A stretch of 64,000 nt of DNA from Burkholderia diffusa (lineage in GTDB: Bacteria; Pseudomonadota; Gammaproteobacteria; Burkholderiales; Burkholderiaceae): contig NZ_CABVPN010000036.1 of assembly GCF_902499115.1 (NCBI RefSeq), forward strand, positions 1-64,000, in the 5' to 3' direction. Positions within the stretch are counted from its first letter, which is position 1. Every line of letters begins with the position of its first letter. This document shows positions 1 to 6,570 of this stretch, one piece after another. Position numbers and translations under genes: made by a program. Under the pieces are notes generated by a model. The model made no database searches. It saw nothing but the letters and a program-made list of their open reading frames with translations, and was not told the origin of the DNA.

Positions 1-342
1 CTGGACCGCCTCAGCCGATTCCATCCTCGAAAAGCTGCATCGACTTTGCTCGCGAATCAGCGGAACAGGACACTAGGGCTAAGCAAATACATACCCGCAC
101 CCAAGGATTTGCCAGGATATCCCGATGCAGTGAGCGTGAAGAGAAAAACGCCGGTACAGGGAGGCGGAATGTTGCGAAAGCGTTGGAAACTTAAAGGCGG
201 ATGTATTTGTGAGTGGGACTCGCAGCATGGCGAAGTGGAAATGTACACGAAACGTGGTAAGCACATGGGCGCGTTTGATCCCCAGACTGGTGCGGCCATA
301 CCGGGTAAGGGGGCAGATCCAACAAGGATGATTGAACCATGA
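1..342 (+). CDS. Colicin E3-type 16S rRNase toxin tip (5' end outside the window)
   Basis: Only the last 113 codons are present; the frame is open from base 1. The final 80 residues resemble the cytotoxic domain of colicin E3 and related S-type pyocins, which cleave 16S rRNA at the decoding site and halt translation. Landmarks are YIPAPKDLPGYP, a short Gly-rich linker, RKRW, then EWDSQHGEVE carrying the Asp, His and Glu known to be catalytic in E3, and GAFDPQTG further on. The stop codon overlaps the ATG of the next gene (ATGA, 339-342), the usual toxin-immunity arrangement. Because Rhs debris follows directly, I infer that this was the tip of an Rhs-like delivery protein, but the delivery part is not visible and a free bacteriocin gene cannot be excluded. 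Confidence 0.8.
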   Translation: MDRLSRFHPRKAASTLLANQRNRTLGLSKYIPAPKDLPGYPDAVSVKRKTPVQGGGMLRKRWKLKGGCICEWDSQHGEVEMYTKRGKHMGAFDPQTGAAIPGKGADPTRMIEP

Positions 343-590
343 AGGCATATCAACTTCATCGCTACATCTCGGTATTTGAGAAAAATGGAGATGCCCATAT
401 CCGCGATATAGAGTTTGCGGTCGAGCCGAATCTGGAGTTTCTGCAGGCACTTTTTAAGCAGCCCAGAGATAATCCAATGTATGACGTCGGTGTGATCGAC
501 GTGAATATCGCAGAAGAACTCGCGCCATATATATCAGAGCGGCTCGAACTGGAGAGCTTCGACTATTTCCTTGAATGCGATAGTGTGTAG
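339..590 (+). CDS. Immunity protein for the E3-type rRNase
   Basis: This 83-residue acidic protein starts at the ATG that overlaps the toxin stop by four bases, so the pair is translationally coupled. Its length equals that of colicin E3/cloacin immunity proteins (about 85 residues). The C-terminal half (VIDVNIAEELAPYISERLEL and the following FDYFLECD) follows the same pattern as that family's FDV...LQPYF...DISDNEYF segment. Position and family resemblance both say it should bind and neutralise the adjacent rRNase. The assignment to that exact family is by eye. Confidence 0.72.
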   Translation: MKAYQLHRYISVFEKNGDAHIRDIEFAVEPNLEFLQALFKQPRDNPMYDVGVIDVNIAEELAPYISERLELESFDYFLECDSV

Positions 591-2400
591 ACGGGGCTGC
601 ATTACAATCGCCATCGCTATTACGACCCAAACTCTGGTCACCCTAACGATCTTTCGCCCTGCCGGCAACCTGGTGCGTGAGCACCAGCACTACACCCGCC
701 TGGGCCAGCCGCTGGTCGGGGTATGGCAGCACGAATACGACGCGCTGAACCAGCGTATTGCCACCGTGCGCCCGGACGGCCACCGCGTCAGCTGGCTCAC
801 CTACGGCAGCGGCCACCTGCTGGCGCTGCAGATCGATGAGCGCGAACTCGTCAGCTACGAGCGCGACGACCTGCATCGCGAAGTCGCGCGTCTGCAAGGC
901 AATCGGCTGCTGCAAACGCAGCAGTGGGATTCAATGGGGCGGCTCAGCGAGCAGGTACTTACCCACGAATCCAAAGGCCAGGTCGGGCAGACCGCAGGCG
1001 GCAACCGCCTGCTGGTGCGCCGCTACCGCTACGACGCCAGCGGCCAGCTAACCGACATCAACGACACGCGGCGCGGGCAGCTCGCCTACCGCTACGACCC
1101 GGTGGGCCGCTTGCTCGAAGCGCACAGCCGGCTGGGCCACGAGACCTTCGACTTCGACCCGGCGAGCAACCTCATCGACCCGGCCGAGCAGCGCGAAGCC
1201 GAGCGCCAGCGCATGCCGCGCATCAAGGCGCTGGACAACCTGCTCAAGCAATACGCCGGCACCCACTACCAGTACGATGGGCGCGGCAACCTCACGCAGC
1301 GCTGGCACAACGGCAAGGAAGGCCGCTTCACCTGGGACCTGTTTGACCGCCTGACGCACTACGAAGACGAGCGTCTGAAGGTCGACTACACCTACGACGC
1401 CCTCGGCCGGCGCCTGTCCAAGCACAGCCAGGCGCACTACGAGGAAAGAAGCGAAGCGGGGCCACACTGGAACCGCGCCGAGCGGGTGAAACGCAACCGC
1501 GCGCTGCAATGCGGCTTCACGTTGTATGGCTGGGATGGCGACACGCTGGCCTGGGAAAGCAAGATCGCCGACGAGGATGGCTTTGGTGCGCGCACCACGC
1601 ACTACGTGTACGAGCCGGGCAGCTTCGTACCGGTGGCGCAGGCGGTGCGCGACGACGCCATCGAATTGCTCGACCAGCCCGAGTACGGCGATTATTACCG
1701 ACAGGACGAAGACCCGCTGTGGTTGCCGCCGCCGCCCGCACCAGCCATCGACAGCCTGGCGTGGTACCAGTGCGATCACCTTGGCACGCCGCAGGAGCTG
1801 ACTGATGAGCACAGCGAGATTGCGTGGAGCGCGGAGTACCGCGCGTGGGGTGTCGCGCAGGAGACGATCCGCAAGGCCTCGGGGAAGGTGCCGATCGCCA
1901 ATCCCATCCGCTTCCAGGGGCAGTACCATGACCATGAGTCGGGGCTGCATTACAACCGGCATCGGTACTATGATCCGGAGGTGGGGCGGTTCATCTCGAA
2001 GGACCCGATTGGATATGCGGGGGGACATAACCTATATGTCTATCCTCTGAATCCAGTGACATGGAGTGATCCCCTTGGGTTGACTGCCGGAGATGGGAAA
2101 ACAACGCGGGTCCGGCATTACACTAATCGGAAAGGCTCTAACGCAATATGCGAGTGCGGAGTAATAAGGGCTCTCGACAACAACCGAGTCTATGTTGAGC
2201 CGGCAAGCAAGGGGGCGCTCAGTCAAATCGAGGCCGAGTCAAAATATCAGATAAAAAGGGGGCGAGGGCGAGACTACGTGGAAACGGATGTGCTTGATAG
2301 CCGACTTGAGTGGGTGAAGAATCCCCGATATGGTTCCCCAGAGCTCACTGTCAAGGGGGATGTGGAATTGATGAATGCAGATATTGTTCGGCGGAGGTGA
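571..2400 (+). CDS. 5'-truncated Rhs protein with HYD1-type ADP-ribosyltransferase tip
   Basis: Rhs homology begins at about 655 (NLVREHQHYTRLGQPL) and contains many YD repeats such as YRYDPVGRL, YQYDGRGNL and YTYDALGRR. The core ends with SGLHYNRHRYYDPEVGRFIS, a degenerate KDPIG..G segment and DPLGL near residue 510. The variable tip after DPLGL starts RVRHYTNRKGSNAI, continues with GVIRALDNNRVYVEPA and GRGRDYVETDV, and ends KGDVELMNADIVRRR. This matches the Tox-ART-HYD1 family of ADP-ribosyltransferase toxins, whose H, Y and acidic signature residues are all present. The start at 571 lies inside the preceding immunity gene and the N-terminal encapsulation and secretion regions are missing. 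The gene therefore looks like a displaced C-terminal half acquired by recombination rather than a working full-length Rhs. Confidence 0.82.
   Translation: MNAIVCRRGCITIAIAITTQTLVTLTIFRPAGNLVREHQHYTRLGQPLVGVWQHEYDALNQRIATVRPDGHRVSWLTYGSGHLLALQIDERELVSYERDDLHREVARLQGNRLLQTQQWDSMGRLSEQVLTHESKGQVGQTAGGNRLLVRRYRYDASGQLTDINDTRRGQLAYRYDPVGRLLEAHSRLGHETFDFDPASNLIDPAEQREAERQRMPRIKALDNLLKQYAGTHYQYDGRGNLTQRWHNGKEGRFTWDLFDRLTHYEDERLKVDYTYDALGRRLSKHSQAHYEERSEAGPHWNRAERVKRNRALQCGFTLYGWDGDTLAWESKIADEDGFGARTTHYVYEPGSFVPVAQAVRDDAIELLDQPEYGDYYRQDEDPLWLPPPPAPAIDSLAWYQCDHLGTPQELTDEHSEIAWSAEYRAWGVAQETIRKASGKVPIANPIRFQGQYHDHESGLHYNRHRYYDPEVGRFISKDPIGYAGGHNLYVYPLNPVTWSDPLGLTAGDGKTTRVRHYTNRKGSNAICECGVIRALDNNRVYVEPASKGALSQIEAESKYQIKRGRGRDYVETDVLDSRLEWVKNPRYGSPELTVKGDVELMNADIVRRR
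591..638 (+). other. Orphan 16-codon Rhs core motif
   Basis: Immediately after the immunity stop codon the DNA encodes TGLHYNRHRYYDPNSG. This is the conserved motif that sits near the end of the Rhs core, just before the variable tip. Here it is stranded and out of frame with the long Rhs frame that follows. It marks a recombination joint at the conserved core, and equivalent segments recur at about 1941, 3235, 3655 and 4651. Confidence 0.7.
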
Positions 2401-2401
2401 A

Positions 2402-2722
2402 GTGAAAAAAAATAACGAGAAGATTGTTATTTCTGGGGAGGAGGCTCTATTTGTATTGTCGGAAATAGAGTATCTATTGATTTCATTGAGAAATATTGGG
2501 AGATATTATCATGATGATTCTATTGGCGTGATTGGTGATAACGAGTTAGCTTATTGTCGGGAAACGGTGAGATTTATTGACGAAAATGGCGTAACCCGAA
2601 GATTGGCTAAGGTAAGAGAGATAATTTCTAGCAAATTTGATGATGCGTTGGGGGATGATGATATGGATGATATCGAGCGCGCCGTTGAGGGTATGAAGGT
2701 TTGGGAAAGTCCCGGTGATTGA
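2402..2722 (+). CDS. Probable immunity protein for the HYD1 toxin
   Basis: I chose the GTG at 2402 because a GGAGG Shine-Dalgarno (2393-2397) inside the end of the toxin gene precedes it at a normal distance, and it lies one base after the toxin stop. The product has 106 residues (VKKNNEKIVISGEEALFVLS...), is acidic, has no signal peptide or membrane segment, and shows clear heptad-like leucine spacing. Base composition is far more AT-rich than in neighbours, typical of recently acquired toxin-immunity cassettes. I do not recognise the family; the function is inferred from position only. Confidence 0.62.
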   Translation: MKKNNEKIVISGEEALFVLSEIEYLLISLRNIGRYYHDDSIGVIGDNELAYCRETVRFIDENGVTRRLAKVREIISSKFDDALGDDDMDDIERAVEGMKVWESPGD

Positions 2723-2766
2723 CGAAACTTTAATGAAAGGGAATTGGGTGTGAGTAGCGATTTCAT

Positions 2767-3435
2767 TTGAAGAAGCGGTTCCATATCCCGTCGCCGCAGT
2801 CGGGCGAGCGCGAACCGGTGATGCATCGTCCGACATACGTGGTACGGGAGGATCCGGCGGATGCGTATTCGTCGCCGGTGGCGCAGCGGATGCATACGTT
2901 CTCGGAGCAGCCCCAGTGGCGAGGGGCGTCGATCTACCTGCATGAACCGGGGACGTTCGCGCGGCTGGACGAGACGCTGGTCGAGGCGGCATTCATTGAG
3001 ACGGACACGGACGGGCGGTTCGTGCAGGTGTCGGCAAAGATACGGCATGCGACGCTGTTTTACCAGAACGATTATCTTGAGACACCGCAGGAACTGGTGG
3101 ATGAGTCGGGGAAGGTGGTGTGGCTGGGGCGGTATCGGGCGTGGGGATGGGAGAAGACGGTCTGGCGGGAGACGCCGGAGCGGAATGAGGCGACGAATTC
3201 GATTCGGTTTCCGGGGCAGTATTGTGATGAAGAGACGGGGCTGCACTATAACCGGTATCGGTATTTCGACCGGAGCAGCGGGCGGTTCATCAGCAAGGAT
3301 TCGATCGGGTGGGCGGGTAGGCTGAACGTTTATCAGTACGCGCCGAACCCGGTTGAGTGGGTCGATCCGTTCTTGCCTATGATACAGATGAATTGGTCGC
3401 AGAATTTGCAAAAAAGCGATTACGATCGTAGATAA
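2767..3435 (+). pseudogene. Second Rhs core-end fragment with a destroyed tip
   Basis: This 222-codon frame begins just after an in-frame TAG at 2755 and lacks all upstream core repeats. It carries the terminal core: YLHEPGTFARL, NDYLETPQELVDESG, then TGLHYNRYRYFDRSSGRFIS and YQYAPNPVEWVDP. After WVDP the expected LGL boundary is lost and the frame ends about 20 residues later, so no toxin domain remains. A neighbouring frame reads AYDTDELVAEFAKKRLRS and stops, possibly the remains of the original tip. No immunity gene follows. It is a leftover acceptor or donor segment of tip exchange. Confidence 0.7.
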
Positions 3436-3539
3436 ATGAAGCGTAAAATCGGGCGCCCTATCGCCAAGGTTCTGCTGCGAGTACGACGGAGTACGCGAGC
3501 GACTTTGGTTAACTGTCGCGCAACGTCTGAGTGCTTTGC

Positions 3540-4155
3540 TGTACAGGCTTCGACGGCAAGCGGACAACGAGCGATACCACTACGACGAGGCACGAAACGT
3601 GCCTCTGTGCGTAAATTTTGCCTTCTGCAAGGCCCGGGGCAGTGTCACGTAGACCGGGCCGCACTATAACCGGCATCGGTACTACGATCCGGCTACGGGG
3701 CGTTTCGTATCGAAAGATCCGATCGGGGTTGGCCGGCGGCTTCAACGTCTGGCAGTACGCGCCCAATCCAGTGCAGTGGATTGACCCACTGGGTCTGACG
3801 CCTCAAATGCCTCCGGAGTGTGGATGTTTGGACTGTCAAGAAAAATTCCTAGAACAGGAGAAACTGCGCCAGAGCATGTGATGCAACACGGAGCGGACAT
3901 TTCAAAAAACCATCGCATGGTGTTTTTGTGGACGATCCAATCGCTACAACGAATGCAGCATAGGACAAGGCGGTGAAGGGAGAGATAACTCCTACGGTCG
4001 GCGGGAATGGAAATTGGAACTACGACGTTCCTTATCCCGAGGCTGGGTTGAGTGGAGGTGTTTCTGAAAAAGCCGCGGGAAATTCAATATTGGATAGCGT
4101 AAAGATAGTTGCAACGCCCGGGGCTAATAAGGTGGTGACATCTTTTCCAAAATAA
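3540..4155 (+). pseudogene. Third Rhs core-end remnant with decayed toxin tip
   Basis: The frame reads RRQADNERYHYDEARNVPLC, reaches a stop at about 3652, then TGPHYNRHRYYDPATGRFVS. One extra G in the run near 3724 shifts the frame; after it, GGFNVWQYAPNPVQWIDPLG is legible. The tip behind it is broken by further frameshifts and a TAG at 3961. Pieces still read GHFKKPSHGVFVDDPIATTN and then GNWNYDVPYPEAGLSGG, ending KVVTSFPK at 4155. That ending is the kind seen in small nuclease-type tips, but I cannot name the family. Multiple independent lesions show that the copy is dead. Confidence 0.65.
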
Positions 4156-4167
4156 AGGCGGGGATTG

Positions 4168-4422
4168 ATGGAAAAATACTATGTTGCCATGGCGATTTAT
4201 GTTGATAACGATGGGAAAAGTGACTACTTATTTCTTATATGGATCGATGGTGAGGTAGTCATTGGCCATGCCGCTGAGTTTGATTCTTGAACAGCAGATA
4301 TAAAAGATGCTTGTGTCTCTGAGAATGCTCATGAAGCCAAGTGGTTCGCGTGGAATGATGAATGGAAATGGCGACCGGCAACCTTGGATGAGATCAGGTG
4401 GCGAAGCTGGATAAGTATCTGA
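4168..4422 (+). pseudogene. Immunity gene broken by one nonsense codon
   Basis: An ATG at 4168 lies 12 bases after the decayed tip and opens MEKYYVAMAIYVDNDGKSDY. The frame meets TGA at 4288-4290 after 40 codons but continues in the same frame with good coding character (NAHEAKWFAWNDEWKWRPAT) to TGA at 4420-4422. Read through the stop it would give an 84-residue, acidic, Trp-rich protein, the right size for an immunity protein. It sits exactly where the cognate immunity gene of the preceding tip should be. Both members of this pair are therefore inactivated. The family is not recognised. Confidence 0.55.
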
Positions 4423-4650
4423 TAGGGGTAAAGAAGGACATGAAGTTTCGTACGCCGATCGAGCCGCTATGAGTACGATTCAGAGTAGTTTTTTGCTCCT
4501 TTCAACCCAGAGGGGGGCGCCGCTGCAGCCCTGCTGCTAAAGGCACGCCACGGACCACGCAGAGGCACGATGCGGTTACGACGAGGGCCGACTACTGTGC
4601 GCCACGGTTGTTGTCTTTGGTGATAGGGCGGTCGGGTTCGTAGCATATAA

Positions 4651-5030
4651 ACGGGGCCGCATTATAACCGGCATCCGTAATATGATTCGAACTTGGGGCG
4701 GTTCATCAGCAAGGACCCGATCAGATTGTCCGGTAGAATCAATGCATATCAATATGCCGAGAATCCAACAGGATGGATCGATTTGCTTGGGCTTACGGCT
4801 GGTTCCGGTGGACACTACTCCGACCCTGCGGCGCCTTGGCCGGAAGGAGCAACGCCAAATTCCATCTATACACAGCCATCCGAGGAGCTGGGTTCGATGT
4901 TATTGAGGACGCGACTAATAAATTTCAAAATCATGCTCGAATCACTCATCCTGGTGGCGCAGACGGCTTCAGCGATGAGGGCCTCAAGGGGTTGTCCGAA
5001 GCACTTGGGAAAACCAAAGGGTGCCCATGA
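4651..5030 (+). pseudogene. Fourth Rhs core-end remnant with frameshifted tip
   Basis: The segment starts with TGPHYNRHP followed by a stop (TAA, 4678-4680), then LGRFISKDPIRLSGRINAYQ and GWIDLLGLTAGSGG. The tip begins HYSDPAAPWPEGATPNSIYT. A frameshift near 4870 moves the coding sequence to another frame, where it continues AIRGAGFDVIEDATNKFQNH and ends LSEALGKTKGCP at 5030. The tip family is not one I can name. The stop codon overlaps the ATG of the following immunity gene. One nonsense and one frameshift are enough to silence the toxin while the coupled immunity gene remains intact. Confidence 0.65.
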
Positions 5031-5335
5031 TGATGAAGTTTTATTTGAACGACTGCAATGGAGATTTGGCAGGAGAGGTCACGGTGACTTCGGCCGATGG
5101 GACACTCATGCTGGGAAACTTTGCTCCTGATCCGCATTTTTGTTCGTATGAACAACTCTTCATGGAATTTGAGCAAGCTGCAAACAATCAGCTCTTTGTA
5201 GAGATAGATCGGTTGGAGCGCGAAATCACTGAGCTTGGCTTTTATTTGGTTGGTCCACTTCCGCAAGAGAAACGACTTGAAATTGACGATTTGCAAATTA
5301 TGGGAAGCGATGTGAGCTTTCGAGTGAGGCGTTAA
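5027..5335 (+). CDS. Probable immunity protein of the fourth cassette
   Basis: The ATG at 5027 overlaps the toxin stop as ATGA; further ATGs at 5030 and 5033 are alternatives. The product has about 102 residues (MMMKFYLNDCNGDLAGEVTV...), is acidic, and has no signal peptide or membrane segment. The frame is intact and has the less GC-rich composition of the other tip-immunity genes here. Coupling to a Rhs tip is the only functional evidence. Because its partner is frameshifted, the gene could now protect only against the same toxin delivered by neighbouring cells. Confidence 0.6.
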   Translation: MMMKFYLNDCNGDLAGEVTVTSADGTLMLGNFAPDPHFCSYEQLFMEFEQAANNQLFVEIDRLEREITELGFYLVGPLPQEKRLEIDDLQIMGSDVSFRVRR

Positions 5336-5491
5336 GCACCAAGGGCCGCTGCCGCAGCCGTTGTAGTTAGCGAGGTTGACGGTGATCCGAGGAGATGGTG
5401 ATCTACTCGGCCTGTTTTACTGCGGAAGGGATCTGTGCGGCGGTAATGGTGAGCTTGCCGTGTTCAACGTGAACCCGAGAGTGCGCCGGAC

Positions 5492-5920
5492 ATGGTCCCC
5501 GATGCGTTGCCAGCCCAGGTCGAACTGGCCGCGCCGGCGCTGGAGATTGCGTGCGAGGTGGGTGAAACGGAGATCGCGTTCGGGTTCGATCCGGTGCACT
5601 ATCGCGTGCGCGGGTTCGACGCGACGGCGACAGGGATGCTGAAGGTGAATGTGCTGGCGAGCGCGGGCGAGTGCTTCCACGTGGACACGTTCGACCTGTA
5701 CCACGCGAAAGCGCGCACGACTTACTTCGCACGGGTAGCGGCCAAGTTGCGGGTGAAAGAGGAGATGGTGAAGGTGGACCTTGGACGGGTGCTGCTGAAA
5801 CCGGAGATGCTACAAACGTCGTCGGCCTTGGGGGTGGCGCATCACGAGATGAGCGTGGAGGACCGGCGCGCGGCGCTGGATCTGTTGTGCGCGCCGGACC
5901 TGCTGGTTCATTACAGGTCA
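5492..5920 (+). pseudogene. Fragment of a primase-like protein from a mobile element
   Basis: The frame encodes about 140 residues, including VNVLASAGECFHVDTFDLYH, then KARTTYFARVAAKL and AALDLLCAPDLL. This resembles the middle of CHC2-type primase/helicase-like proteins carried by integrative elements, where KARxxF and an ALxLLxDPxLL segment precede the ATPase part. Everything after DLL is lost, because the sequence runs directly into an IS3-family transposase end, and the N-terminal zinc-finger region is absent too. The recognition is by eye and moderate. Confidence 0.4.
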
Positions 5921-6117
5921 ATAGGAGCAACGTCGCACTGGAAAGCTCTTTTAGCACCCTGAACACCGAGCGCGTGAACCGACGCGTCTATCGCGCCCGT
6001 GACGAAGCGCGTGCCGATGTGTTTGACTATATCGAGCGCTTCTACAATCTGCACCGTCGGCATTCAACGCTGAACTTTCTTAGCCCGGTTCAGTTCGAGC
6101 AACGCAATACAGGCTAG
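5921..6117 (+). mobile_element. IS3-family transposase 3' remnant
   Basis: The last 60 codons of an orfB transposase are present: LESSFSTLNTERVNRRVYRA, then DEARADVFDYIERFYN and RRHSTLNFLSPVQFE, with the stop at 6115-6117. The DDE catalytic Glu region (ESFFSTLKTE in intact relatives) is visible as ESSFSTLNTE, but the rest of the rve domain and orfA are missing. The junction with the upstream primase fragment is abrupt, so this is a truncated copy that probably caused the truncation of its neighbour. Confidence 0.75.
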
Positions 6118-6570
6118 TGAACCCTTCCGGGAGAACGGCGGAAGGCCGGGTCATTTACGCCTTGATTGCCAACGGTCCTTCGTGAAGCAGTGGCGCGGAT
6201 GACGGCGCCTTTTTTTAGGACAATTCTTATGTTGCGGCGTCACGTTGTACGACAGAATCCCCACCAAACAATGCGCGCAACAACGCGCACGACCGTTGAA
6301 AAGTTCGCGCGCGATGTACCTTTCAAACCTTCTTCAAGCCTTCTATATGTGGGTGTTGCATTCTCAGGGTCTCCCATACGTAACACCTGAGCCGGCAGCA
6401 GCGTGGTGATCCGACGTGCATCCTGCGGGATTCTGACGGCGACACCTGAACGAGAAGAAAATTGTCGGGCTTTGTGCGATGCGTCGCCTGAGTCAAAGTC
6501 CCGCTCGCGACGCCGCGGCGGCTCGCGATTCATCCCATCAGCATCGTCACATATCTAAGCTGCATCGATC
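6118..6570. other. Intergenic region upstream of the first hybrid kinase
   Basis: No convincing gene lies in these 453 bases. The composition is mixed, with a T-rich stretch at about 6209-6216. The promoter of the kinase gene should lie here, but I cannot place -35 and -10 elements with confidence. Confidence 0.4.

Noticed and set aside
3436..3669. A 77-codon frame between Rhs remnants
   Set aside because: It is a shadow frame. A different frame of the same DNA reads as a decayed Rhs core (RYHYDEARN, TGPHYNRHRYYDP).
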